A stretch of 64,000 bases of DNA, from the NCBI RefSeq assembly GCF_902833055.1, contig NZ_CADFEJ010000003.1, positions 62,001 through 126,000 on the forward strand. The letters run 5' to 3'. Below, piece by piece: positions 53,320 through 61,982 of the stretch. The notes under the pieces were generated by a model. The model was not told the origin of the DNA. It searched no databases and saw only the letters and a program-made list of their open reading frames with translations. This DNA comes from Burkholderia territorii (GTDB lineage: Bacteria; Pseudomonadota; Gammaproteobacteria; Burkholderiales; Burkholderiaceae). Position 1 is the first letter of the stretch, and each line of letters starts with the position of its first letter. The position numbers and the translations under genes were made by a program.

Positions 53320-55287
53320 GTGAATACGGAAATCGATGCAACCCGTCCCGCGCTCGGCGCCGCCGGCCTGCTGGGCCGCTTGCGCGCATTGCTGCGCACG
53401 GGGCCGGCAGGCGGCCGCGCGGGTGTGTTGAGTCGGCTCGCGATCGACGGGCTGCCCGATACATGGACGCAGCTGGAAGCGGGCGGCCTGTATGCGATCT
53501 ATGCCGCTGCCGGCACGCCGGCGTGCGACGCGCTGGTGTGGGAAAGCGCGCGGCAGTCGCGCACGCGCGACGTGACGGTCGTGCTGTCGCGCGACGCGGC
53601 GCGCGTTGCCGCGCAGATGGCGTCGCGCGGTTTCGCGGGCGGCGCGCAGCCGGCCGGCTGGCCGCGCAACCTGAACGTGCTGGCGATGCCGGGCGCGCAC
53701 GAGCCGGCCGACGGCGATGCCGCGCGCGAACCGGGCGCACCACGTCGTGCGGCACCCGGTCCGTTCGCGCGCCTCGCGGGCGCCTTGCGCGCGATGAAGC
53801 GCTACGGCTTCCGCGCGCGCTCGCTGTATTTCATCGAAGGCGCGCAGCGCTGGTTCAGTTGGGACGATCCGGCCGCACTCGCGGAAGAGGCGCACGCGCT
53901 CGCCGACTGGTGCCGCACGCACCGGATCGCGCTGGTGCTGCTGGTCGATCCGGAGATCGTGCGCACCGGCGCCGACCTGGATACCGACGATCCACCGCTC
54001 GTGCGCGATGCGAATCGCGCGCCGCGCAGCGGCTTTCACGGCGTGTGCTCGGGCGTCGCGCAGTTGCAGCGCACGCACGGCGAACTGCTGTGGGTCGTCG
54101 ATTTCTGGCGTGCCGGCGACACGCTCGCGGCCGGTGAAGTGCGGCCGCTGCGTTTCGCGCCGAGCGGCCGGCTCGCGGCGATCGTCGACGGCGGCGCCGC
54201 CGAGCCGTCGAGCCGCATGAAGCTCGCGACCGACGAGGATCGCGTGGTCGTCAGCCGCGCGGCGCTCGACGAGGCGGGCCGCGTGCCCGCCGGCTGGGAA
54301 GTCGTCGACGACAACGCGGCGGTCGTCGCCGCCTGTGCGCACGCGCAGGCCGCGACCGCGGTGCTGGCGTTCCGCTCGCACGCGCAGCTCGAGGCGCTGT
54401 GCGCGGCCGTTCATGCACTGCGCCGCCAATCCGGCGGCGCATTGAAGATTGCCGTCGTCGAACGCGGCGAAGTGCTGCGCCAGCAGTTCGAGATGCTGGT
54501 GCTGAGCGTCGGCGCGAACCGCGTCGTCGCGCGTGATCTGCCGATGTCGCGGATGCAGGGGGCCGTGAACGCACTGCGCGGGCAGCTCTATGCGCGGCCC
54601 GTCGCGGCCGACTATCGTGCGGCACTCGCCGCCGCGCTCGGCGATTCGGTGCTGGGCTACCTGCCGGTCGGCGCATTCTGCCTGCGGATTCGCGCGGTGC
54701 TCGATCGCGGTGCCGTGCTCGCGCTGCCGCATACGCTCGCGAAGATCGCGCTGCTGCCCGGCGTGTCGCACGTCGATGCGCTGCGGCACTGCCGGCCGCG
54801 CCGCGCGGGCGACGTCGTGACCGCCGATGCCGGGCACCTGTACGTATTCCTGTTCGCGTGCGAGCCGGGCGATGCCGATGACGCGCTCGCGCGGATCTTC
54901 GACGTGCCGGTCGACACGCTGTCCGATCGCGTCGTATGTCTCGGCCAGGGCAGCATCGACACCGAACTCGATGCGCTGAAGGCCGAGAACCGGCGCGCGC
55001 CGATCGCCGACTACAGCGACCTGTTCGCGACGGCGAAACCGGCCGGTGCGGCGCGCGCGTCGATCGAACGCGCCGCGCAAGCCGTGACGCTCGCCGAACC
55101 GGGTGCCGAACCGGGAGCCGAAATCGCAGCGGCGCGGACGGTCGACGAACCTGCCGATGCGGCGCCGCGCGCCGGCGACACGACGCCGGCCGCCGATGCG
55201 CCGGCACCGTCCGCCGAATTTCCCGCCGCGCGCCCGCGCGGCGCCATTCGCAGCGCGATGCCGCTGCGCAAGCCGGAGGGCGCATGA
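53320..55287 (+). CDS. bcsE: Cyclic-di-GMP-binding cellulose regulator BcsE
   Basis: This 655-aa cytoplasmic regulator boosts synthase activity. It has a degenerate N-terminal receiver/NTPase region, then the GIL domain with the c-di-GMP-binding RxGD motif (in CRPRRAGDVV, near residue 495), and a disordered Ala/Pro-rich tail (about 580-655) longer than in E. coli. GTG start at 53320 preceded by GGGGAAG. It overlaps bcsF by 4 bp, as in enteric bcsEFG operons. Confidence 0.88.
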   Translation: MNTEIDATRPALGAAGLLGRLRALLRTGPAGGRAGVLSRLAIDGLPDTWTQLEAGGLYAIYAAAGTPACDALVWESARQSRTRDVTVVLSRDAARVAAQMASRGFAGGAQPAGWPRNLNVLAMPGAHEPADGDAAREPGAPRRAAPGPFARLAGALRAMKRYGFRARSLYFIEGAQRWFSWDDPAALAEEAHALADWCRTHRIALVLLVDPEIVRTGADLDTDDPPLVRDANRAPRSGFHGVCSGVAQLQRTHGELLWVVDFWRAGDTLAAGEVRPLRFAPSGRLAAIVDGGAAEPSSRMKLATDEDRVVVSRAALDEAGRVPAGWEVVDDNAAVVAACAHAQAATAVLAFRSHAQLEALCAAVHALRRQSGGALKIAVVERGEVLRQQFEMLVLSVGANRVVARDLPMSRMQGAVNALRGQLYARPVAADYRAALAAALGDSVLGYLPVGAFCLRIRAVLDRGAVLALPHTLAKIALLPGVSHVDALRHCRPRRAGDVVTADAGHLYVFLFACEPGDADDALARIFDVPVDTLSDRVVCLGQGSIDTELDALKAENRRAPIADYSDLFATAKPAGAARASIERAAQAVTLAEPGAEPGAEIAAARTVDEPADAAPRAGDTTPAADAPAPSAEFPAARPRGAIRSAMPLRKPEGA

Positions 55288-55493
55288 TCGCCGAACTCGT
55301 CATCGGATTCGTCGTCGGCATCGCGATCGCGGTGCCGGTGTGGATCGTCGCGCAGCATCTGGGCCTCGGCCGCGGCTTTCATGCGCCGCGCGGCCTGCAC
55401 CGGCGCGACGTGGTGCCGTGCGTGCTTGTGCCGGTCGCGCTGCGCGGGCGCCTGTTACCCGAAGCCGGCCGTAGCGACGAGGCCGCGCGATGA
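55284..55493 (+). CDS. bcsF: Small membrane protein BcsF
   Basis: This 69-aa protein has one N-terminal transmembrane helix (about 3-24, IAELVIGFVVGIAIAVPVWI) and a basic cytoplasmic tail. In E. coli BcsF recruits BcsE and supports BcsG. It overlaps bcsE (ATGA) upstream and bcsQ (ATGA) downstream. Identity rests on size, topology and place in the operon more than on sequence. Confidence 0.75.
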   Translation: MIAELVIGFVVGIAIAVPVWIVAQHLGLGRGFHAPRGLHRRDVVPCVLVPVALRGRLLPEAGRSDEAAR

Positions 55494-56278
55494 AGACGAT
55501 CGCCATCACGTCGACGACCGGCGGCGCGGGCCGCACGACGCTCGCCGGCGCGCTCGCCGTGCTGCTCGCGCGCCGCGGCCGGCCGGTCGTCGCGGTCGAA
55601 TTCGATGCGCAGAACCTGATGGGCGCGACGCTCGGTCTCGACACGCTGGCCGAGCACGGGCTCGCGCACAGCCTGCTCGATGACGCGGGTGACGCCGCGC
55701 CATGGCACGCGCATACGTGGCGCAACGCCGACGGCGTGTTGTTCGTGCCGTACGGGCAGGTCGACGCGGCGGGTGCCGCCGCCTGCGATGCGCGGCTCGT
55801 CGCCGATCCGGCGTGGCTGTCGCGTGCGCTCGACGAGATCGCGCTGCCGGCCGACGGCGTCGTGCTGGTCGACACCGCGCGTTATCCGTCGCCGCAGGCC
55901 GAACAGGCGATTCGCGTTGCCGACCTGACGCTCGTCGTCGTGCCGCCCGAACCGGCCGCGTGCGCGACGGTGGCCGCGCGCCTCGACGCGCTGCGGGCCG
56001 GCGGCGGCGACCTGCGGATCGTCGTGAACCGGTTGAACCCGGCGCGCGACATGCAGCGCGATGCGCTTGCGATGCTGCGCGCGGTCGCGGGGCCCGCATC
56101 GATGCTCGAACAGCGGATTCACGTCGATGCAGCCGTGCCCGAGACGCTCGCGCGCGGCACCTGGATCTTCGACGATGCGCCGTATTCGCAGGCGTCGCAC
56201 GACCTGAACGGCGTCGCGAACTGGGTTGACGCGTGGCTGGCCGCAGCGGCGGCCGGCCATACGGGAGCGCGGCAATGA
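55490..56278 (+). CDS. bcsQ: ParA/MinD-like cellulose protein BcsQ
   Basis: This 262-aa protein of the MinD/ParA group localises the synthase, with BcsR, at the pole. The P-loop reads TTGGAGRTTL, with Arg in place of the usual P-loop Lys and no deviant signature Lys before GG. E. coli BcsQ also departs from consensus here (RGGVGTTT), so this is a family trait and ATP turnover may be weak. The usual VVAVEFDAQN and VLVDTA segments follow. It overlaps bcsF and bcsA by 4 bp each. Confidence 0.9.
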   Translation: MKTIAITSTTGGAGRTTLAGALAVLLARRGRPVVAVEFDAQNLMGATLGLDTLAEHGLAHSLLDDAGDAAPWHAHTWRNADGVLFVPYGQVDAAGAAACDARLVADPAWLSRALDEIALPADGVVLVDTARYPSPQAEQAIRVADLTLVVVPPEPAACATVAARLDALRAGGGDLRIVVNRLNPARDMQRDALAMLRAVAGPASMLEQRIHVDAAVPETLARGTWIFDDAPYSQASHDLNGVANWVDAWLAAAAAGHTGARQ

Positions 56279-58812
56279 ACGCCGCATTCGCGTCGCGCTG
56301 GCGCGCCGCGGTTCGGCGCGCGACCGACTGGTGCGCGCGCGGGATCGGGCTGCCGGCCGAGCGCACGCTGCTCGACTGGCTCGTGCGACTGTTCTTCCAC
56401 GCGCCGCCGCCCGGCCGCGCCGATACGATGCGCCGGCGGGCGCGCGTTGCGTTTCTGTGGCTCGCGCGGGAGTGGGGCGTGCTGCAGCCGCTGAGCCCGC
56501 GTGAATGGCTGTGGCGCGCGATCGTGCGCGCGCCGCGCGCGGCCGACGCGCGCCCCGCACGCGATCCGCTCGCGTGGTTCGACACGTTCGTCGTGCCGGC
56601 CTACGTCGCGGCGCGCGCACTCGGCAAGCGCTTCGACGCGTTGCTCGAGCGTCTGCCTTGGGCTCGCTGGGGCGGCTGGCTGGATGCACGCGCGCACGGC
56701 GTCGGCCGGCATCGCTGGCTCGCGCCGCTGCTGCTGATCGCCGGCACGCTGATGTGGGCTGCGGCCGGGATGTCGCCGCTGATGCCCGGCGCGCAGTTCG
56801 CATTCTTCGCGATCGTCGCGGTGCTGGCGCTGGCGCTGCGCCGCCTGCCGGGCCATCTGCCGACCCTCGCGCTCGCATCGCTCGCGCTGCTCGCCACGGT
56901 CCGCTACGTGTGGTGGCGCACGACCCAGACGCTCGATTTCCGCAGCCCCGTCGAGGCGTTCGCCGGCTACCTGCTTTACGGTGCCGAGGTCTACACGTGG
57001 ATGATCCTGCTGCTCGGCTTCATCCAGACCGCATGGCCGCTCGACCGGCCGATCGTGCCGTTGCCCGACGATCCCGACAGCTGGCCGAGCGTCGACATCT
57101 ACATTCCGACCTACAACGAGCCGCTGTCGGTCGTGAAGCCGACCGTGTTCGCATCGCAGAGCATCGACTGGCCCACGGCCAAGCTGCGCGTGTACCTGCT
57201 CGACGACGGTCGCCGCCCCGAGTTCGAGGCGTTCGCGCGCGAAGCGGGGATCGGCTACCTGACGCGCGACGACAATCGCCACGCGAAGGCCGGCAACATC
57301 AACCGCGCACTGCCGAAGACCCACGGCGAATACATCGCGATTTTCGATTGCGATCACGTGCCGACGCGCTCGTTCCTGCAGACCACGATGGGCGTGTTCC
57401 TGCGCGACCCGAAGTGCGCGCTGGTGCAGACGCCGCACCATTTCTTCTCGCCCGATCCGTTCGAGCGCAACCTCGGCACGTTCCGCGAGATCCCGAACGA
57501 GGGCAACCTGTTCTACGGGCTCGTGCAGTCGGGCAACGATCTGTGGAACGCGACGTTCTTCTGCGGATCGTGCGCGGTGCTCAAGCGCAGTGCGCTGGAG
57601 GAGGTGGGCGGCGTCGCCGTCGAGACGGTGACCGAGGACGCGCATACCGCGCTCAAGCTGCATCGCCGCGGCTACACGTCGGCCTACCTGCCGACCGTGC
57701 AGGCGGCCGGCCTCGCGACCGAGAGCCTCGCCGGGCACGTGAAGCAGCGCACGCGCTGGGCGCGCGGGATGGCGCAGATCTTCCGCATCGACAATCCGTT
57801 CCTCGGGCGCGGGCTCGGCTTCATCCAGCGGATCTGCTACGGCAACGCGATGCTGCATTTCTTCTACGGGATCCCGCGGCTCGTGTTCCTGACGATCCCG
57901 CTCGCCTACCTGTTCTTCCACCTGTATTTCATCAATGCGTCGTCGGTTGCGCTCGCGAGCTACGTGATCCCGTACCTCGTGCTCGCAAACGTCGCGAACT
58001 CGCGGATGCAGGGGCGCTATCGCCACTCGTTCTGGGCGGAAGTCTATGAATCGGTGCTCGCGTGGTACATCGCGCTGCCGACCACCGTCGCGTTCTTCAG
58101 CCCGAAGCACGGTAAGTTCAACGTGACCGACAAGGGCGGCAAGATCGACGAAGGCTACGTCGACTGGTCGACGTCGAAGCCGTATCTCGTGCTGTTCGCG
58201 CTGAACGTGCTCGCGATCGCGGCCGGTCTGTGGCGGCTCGTGGTCGATCAGGGCGACGAGGCGTCGACGATCCTCATCACGCTCGGCTGGACCGTCTACA
58301 ACCTCGCGATGCTCGGCGCCGCGCTGGCCGTCGCGCGCGAGACCAAGCAGGTGCGCGTCACGCACCGGATCGCGATGCGTGTGCCGGCGACGCTGCTGCT
58401 CGCCGACGGGTCGACGGCCGCCTGCTTCACCAGCGACTACTCGACCGGCGGCCTCGGCCTCGAGGCGGTGCCGGGGCTGACGCTCGCGGTCGGCGACACG
58501 CTGACGGTGTGCGTGACGCGCGGCGACCGGCCGTTCCCGTTCCCGGTGCGCGTGAGCCGCGTGACGCCGACGCATGTCGGCGTGAGCTTCGAGGCGCTGA
58601 CGCTCGAGCAGGAGCGCCAGCTCGTGCAGTGCACGTTCGGCCGCGCGGACGCATGGCTCGACTGGCATGCGGGCGCGCGCGCGGACACGCCGCTGCGCGG
58701 GCTGAAGGAAGTGCTGCGCGTGGGCCTGGACGGTTACGTACGCATGTGGAAGGGCGCGGCGCGCGGCGTGCAGTCGATGCTGGCACCGAAGCTCGATCGG
58801 GCGCGCGACTGA
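56275..58812 (+). CDS. bcsA: Cellulose synthase catalytic subunit BcsA
   Basis: This 845-aa GT2 polymerase has eight transmembrane helices. Catalytic motifs are complete: DDG (310-312), DCD (358-360), the gating FFCGS, TED (453-455) and QRTRW (491-495). The C-terminal PilZ domain binds c-di-GMP through R694-x3-R698 and the DYSTGG loop. It uses UDP-glucose and secretes the chain through itself into BcsB and BcsC. The ATG at 56275 overlaps the bcsQ stop; a slightly longer frame to 56233 lies within bcsQ. An unusual 150-residue N-terminal extension precedes the first conserved helices, as in enteric BcsA. Confidence 0.96.
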   Translation: MNAAFASRWRAAVRRATDWCARGIGLPAERTLLDWLVRLFFHAPPPGRADTMRRRARVAFLWLAREWGVLQPLSPREWLWRAIVRAPRAADARPARDPLAWFDTFVVPAYVAARALGKRFDALLERLPWARWGGWLDARAHGVGRHRWLAPLLLIAGTLMWAAAGMSPLMPGAQFAFFAIVAVLALALRRLPGHLPTLALASLALLATVRYVWWRTTQTLDFRSPVEAFAGYLLYGAEVYTWMILLLGFIQTAWPLDRPIVPLPDDPDSWPSVDIYIPTYNEPLSVVKPTVFASQSIDWPTAKLRVYLLDDGRRPEFEAFAREAGIGYLTRDDNRHAKAGNINRALPKTHGEYIAIFDCDHVPTRSFLQTTMGVFLRDPKCALVQTPHHFFSPDPFERNLGTFREIPNEGNLFYGLVQSGNDLWNATFFCGSCAVLKRSALEEVGGVAVETVTEDAHTALKLHRRGYTSAYLPTVQAAGLATESLAGHVKQRTRWARGMAQIFRIDNPFLGRGLGFIQRICYGNAMLHFFYGIPRLVFLTIPLAYLFFHLYFINASSVALASYVIPYLVLANVANSRMQGRYRHSFWAEVYESVLAWYIALPTTVAFFSPKHGKFNVTDKGGKIDEGYVDWSTSKPYLVLFALNVLAIAAGLWRLVVDQGDEASTILITLGWTVYNLAMLGAALAVARETKQVRVTHRIAMRVPATLLLADGSTAACFTSDYSTGGLGLEAVPGLTLAVGDTLTVCVTRGDRPFPFPVRVSRVTPTHVGVSFEALTLEQERQLVQCTFGRADAWLDWHAGARADTPLRGLKEVLRVGLDGYVRMWKGAARGVQSMLAPKLDRARD

Positions 58813-58839
58813 CGCGGCGCCCATCATGGAGTGGTTTAG

Positions 58840-60393
58840 ATGACGTTCTGGAATCTGTATTTCATCCTGAAGTTCGCGCTGTTCGCGACCGGCCACCTGC
58901 AGCCGCTTTGGCTCGCGAATCTTGCGTTCGCGCTGGCGCTCGCGGCGAGTGCGCCGATCCGGCAACGCGCGTGGCGCATCGTGCGGCAGCTCGTCGCGAT
59001 CGCGATCGCGGTGCCGCTTCTCGCGCGCGAAATGCATGCGCCGCCGCTCGCGCGCCTCGCCGAAGCCGCACGCGAGGTCGGCACGTTCCGCCTCGAGTAC
59101 TGGATGGAGCTGCTGCCGCGACTGTTGCCGCCGGTACTGGTGTTGACGGTGGCGGGCGTGCTGATCGTCTATTTCATCGTCAACCGCTGGCTGCGTGTCG
59201 CGACCTTCGTGCTGGCCGCGCTCATCGTGATGCCGCTGTGGCAGGCCGGCAGCGGGCTGATGGCGCGCATCGTCGCGCCGCTGCCGCAGCAGGCGAACGC
59301 GGCGGGTGTGCGCGCCGGCCAGCCGGAGGACCACAACGCGGCACTCGCGACGTTCCGCGCGCAGGAATCGCAGCGCCAGGTCGCGTTCGGTCATCTCGGC
59401 AACGACCCGGCCGCGCAATTCGACGTGATCGTGCTGCATGTGTGCTCGCTGTCGTGGGACGACCTCGACGCGGCGAAGGTGCGCAACCACCCGATGCTCA
59501 GTCACTTCGACTACCTGTTCAACAACTTCAGCACGGCCGCGAGCTACAGCGGCCCGGCCGCGATCCGCGTGCTGCGCGCGAGCTGCGGGCAGGAGGCGCA
59601 TGCGGATCTGTACAAACCCGCGCCGCAGCAGTGCTACCTGTTCTCGCAGCTCGCGTCCGCGGGCTACACGGTGCAGTCGCTGCTGAATCACGACGGTCAC
59701 TTCGACAACTTCCTGGAGGTCATTCACGACAATATCGGCGTGCCCGACGCACCGCTGATCTCGAACGCCGCCGCCCCGGTCGCGATGCATGCGTTCGACG
59801 GCTCCGCAATCAAGGACGATTACGGCACGCTCGCGAACTGGTACGCGCAGCGTGCGTCGGTGCCGGGCCCGGTCGCGCTGTACTACAACACGATCAGCCT
59901 GCACGACGGCAACCGCGTGGTCGGCAGTTCGCTGACCAGCATCGATTCGTATCCGCAGCGCGCGACGAAGCTGATGAACGACTTCGACCGGCTCGCCGAC
60001 CTGATCGCGCAGTCGGGCCGGCGCGCGGTGATCGTGTTCGTGCCCGAGCACGGTGCCGCGTTGCGCGGCGACAAGAACCAGGTCGCGGGCCTGCGCGAGA
60101 TTCCGACGCCGCGCATCGTTCACGGGCCGGTCGGCGTGCGGCTCGTCGGCTTTACCGGCAATCACGGCACGACGACCGTGATCGACCAGCCGACGAGCTT
60201 TCTCGCGCTCGCGCAATTGCTGTCGAACCTCGTGTCGAACAGCCCGTTCAAGCCGGGCGTGACGCTTGCGCAATATGCCGCCGACCTGCCGCGCACGCGG
60301 ATGGTCGGCGAGAACGAAGGCACGGTGACGATGCAGACGAGCACCGGCTATGCGGTGAAGACCCCGGACGGCGTATGGATCGACGAACAATAA
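58840..60393 (+). CDS. bcsG: Cellulose phosphoethanolamine transferase BcsG
   Basis: This 517-aa inner-membrane enzyme decorates cellulose with phosphoethanolamine taken from phosphatidylethanolamine. It has four or five N-terminal transmembrane helices (about 5-150) and a periplasmic alkaline-phosphatase-fold domain. Residues aligning with the E. coli active site are all present: C202, nucleophile S237 in AASYSGPA, H355 in SLHDGN, and E403/H404 in VPEHGAA. The product is therefore likely pEtN-cellulose rather than plain cellulose. bcsR begins inside its last codons. Confidence 0.93.
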   Translation: MTFWNLYFILKFALFATGHLQPLWLANLAFALALAASAPIRQRAWRIVRQLVAIAIAVPLLAREMHAPPLARLAEAAREVGTFRLEYWMELLPRLLPPVLVLTVAGVLIVYFIVNRWLRVATFVLAALIVMPLWQAGSGLMARIVAPLPQQANAAGVRAGQPEDHNAALATFRAQESQRQVAFGHLGNDPAAQFDVIVLHVCSLSWDDLDAAKVRNHPMLSHFDYLFNNFSTAASYSGPAAIRVLRASCGQEAHADLYKPAPQQCYLFSQLASAGYTVQSLLNHDGHFDNFLEVIHDNIGVPDAPLISNAAAPVAMHAFDGSAIKDDYGTLANWYAQRASVPGPVALYYNTISLHDGNRVVGSSLTSIDSYPQRATKLMNDFDRLADLIAQSGRRAVIVFVPEHGAALRGDKNQVAGLREIPTPRIVHGPVGVRLVGFTGNHGTTTVIDQPTSFLALAQLLSNLVSNSPFKPGVTLAQYAADLPRTRMVGENEGTVTMQTSTGYAVKTPDGVWIDEQ

Positions 60394-60569
60394 ACATCGG
60401 CGAAGGCGACGACGATCGCCTGTCGCAGCCGAACGACGTGATCGGCCTCGCGCGGCATTTGCCCGCGCTGGACCCTGCACGCTATGTGGACGAGCAGGCG
60501 CGGCGCGCGTTCGACGAATCGCTCGAGCGCTGGCCGGTGCTCGCGAAGCTGATGGGATTGAAGCGGTAA
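60375..60569 (+). CDS. bcsR: Small cellulose protein BcsR
   Basis: This 64-aa protein overlaps the bcsG end by 19 bp in another frame. The middle and end (NDVIGLARHLPALDPARYVD, then SLERWPVLAKLMG) match E. coli BcsR, where the RWPLLAEF tail and the preceding helix bind BcsQ and BcsA. In enterobacteria bcsR heads the bcsRQABZC operon; here it is last, after bcsG. Confidence 0.82.
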   Translation: MDRRTINIGEGDDDRLSQPNDVIGLARHLPALDPARYVDEQARRAFDESLERWPVLAKLMGLKR

Positions 60570-60579
60570 ACGCAAGGCC

Positions 60580-60597
60580 GCCGGCGTGAATGCCGGC
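60580..60597. terminator. Hairpin between convergent bcsR and pirin genes
   Basis: GCCGGC, loop GTGAAT, GCCGGC form a 6-bp GC stem in the 60-base gap between the convergent cellulose and pirin transcripts. There is no T-tract. It is a possible shared terminator. Confidence 0.35.
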
Positions 60598-60629
60598 CGC
60601 CCTGCATCGATGAGCCGGCGGCTACCGGC

Positions 60630-61514
60630 TTACTGCGCGCGGCGCTCCGGCTGGCGCGTCCATTCGTCTTCCTCGCCCGGCACCTTGCCGAAGGTTTGCG
60701 CGGCCCACGCGTTGCGGGCCGCCTCGATCTTCGCGCGCTCGCTCGACACGAAATTCCATTCGATGAACCGTTCGCCCGGCAGATGGGCGCCGCCGAGCAG
60801 CATCACACGCGCGCCGTTCACGCTCGCGAGCGCGACGTTCGCGCCGGCTTCGAGCACGGCCATCGTCGCCGGTGCGAGCGGCGTGCCGTCGATCGTGAGG
60901 TCGCCGTCGACGAGATACACGCCGCGCTCGTCGTGTTCCGCGTCGAGCACGAGTCGTCCGCCTGCGGCGAATTCCGCATACGCATAGAGCGTCGGCGAGA
61001 ACACGGCGACCGGCGACGTGAGCCCGAAGGCGGTGCCCGCAATCACGCGCACGCTCGCGCCGTCGCGCGTGAACGACGGCAGCGTGTCGGCCGCGTGATG
61101 CACGAACGCGGGCGCGGTGTCCTCGTGCTCGATCGGCAGCGCGACCCAGGTCTGGATTCCGTGCACGGGCTGCTCATGCGGGCGGTCCTCGTCGGGCGAG
61201 CGCTCCGAGTGGACGATGCCGCGCCCGGCGGTCATCCAGTTCACGTCGCCGGGCACGATCTTCTGCCGGAAGCCGAGGCTGTCGTGATGCATCAGCGTGC
61301 CGTCGAACAGATAGGTGACGGTCGCGAGGCCGATGTGCGGATGCGGCAGCACGTCGATCCCGCTGCCGGCCGGCAGCACGGCCGGACCCATCTCGTCGAA
61401 GAAGATGAACGGGCCGACGAGGCGCGCGGCGCGCGCGGGCAGCACGCGGCGCACGACGAGGTTGCCGATGTCGCTCTCGCGCGGCGTGAGCACGGTCTTG
61501 ATCGTTGCGGACAT
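60630..61514 (-). CDS. Pirin-family bicupin
   Basis: This 294-aa bicupin has the metal-binding N-terminal cupin set (HPHIGLATVTYLFDG, HHDSLG, and the Glu of HSERSPDE region) and a second cupin without ligands. Pirins are iron-dependent quercetinase-like or redox-sensing proteins. The start at 61514 follows GGGAGA. It is the last gene of a four-gene minus-strand group and lies 23 bases after the OsmC-like gene. Confidence 0.92.
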   Translation of the reverse strand: MSATIKTVLTPRESDIGNLVVRRVLPARAARLVGPFIFFDEMGPAVLPAGSGIDVLPHPHIGLATVTYLFDGTLMHHDSLGFRQKIVPGDVNWMTAGRGIVHSERSPDEDRPHEQPVHGIQTWVALPIEHEDTAPAFVHHAADTLPSFTRDGASVRVIAGTAFGLTSPVAVFSPTLYAYAEFAAGGRLVLDAEHDERGVYLVDGDLTIDGTPLAPATMAVLEAGANVALASVNGARVMLLGGAHLPGERFIEWNFVSSERAKIEAARNAWAAQTFGKVPGEEDEWTRQPERRAQ

Positions 61515-61537
61515 GGTGGTCTCCCGGTTTCGGTGAA

Positions 61538-61930
61538 TCAGGCGATGGCCGTATCGATCGCGATCGGGTGCGTGAGGATCTTGTGCACCGGGCACGCGTT
61601 CGCGATCTGCAGCAGGCGCTCGCGCTGTTCGTCGGTCAGGTCGCCGTCGAGCGTGATGCGGCGCACGATCGTGCTGCCCGCGCTGCCCGCTTCGTGCGCG
61701 AGCTTCACGTGCACTTCGGCCAGCGGCCAGCCCTTGCGTTGCGCATACATCTTCAGCGTGATCGCGGTGCAGGCGCCGAGGCTCGACAGCAGCAGCGCGA
61801 CGGGCGTCGGTGCGGTATCGCCGCCGCCGAGCGACGCCGGTTCGTCGGCGCGCCACTGATGCACGCCGTCGGTGAAATGGACCAGGTAATCGACGGAGCC
61901 GATGCTCGCTTCGACGGACAGTTCGCTCAT
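61538..61930 (-). CDS. OsmC/Ohr-family peroxide-defence protein
   Basis: This 130-aa protein has both redox-active Cys of the family, C54 in LGACTAITL and C113 in NACPVHKI, which reduce organic hydroperoxides. It is closest to the YhfA/OsmC-like branch ([29 protein letters not shown]). It is co-transcribed with the pirin gene, a pairing common in Burkholderia and consistent with oxidative-stress response. Confidence 0.92.
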   Translation of the reverse strand: MSELSVEASIGSVDYLVHFTDGVHQWRADEPASLGGGDTAPTPVALLLSSLGACTAITLKMYAQRKGWPLAEVHVKLAHEAGSAGSTIVRRITLDGDLTDEQRERLLQIANACPVHKILTHPIAIDTAIA

Positions 61931-61982
61931 TGCAATTCCATGTGGGGGAGGGGAAGACGGGCCGGCCGGGCATGGCCGGACG

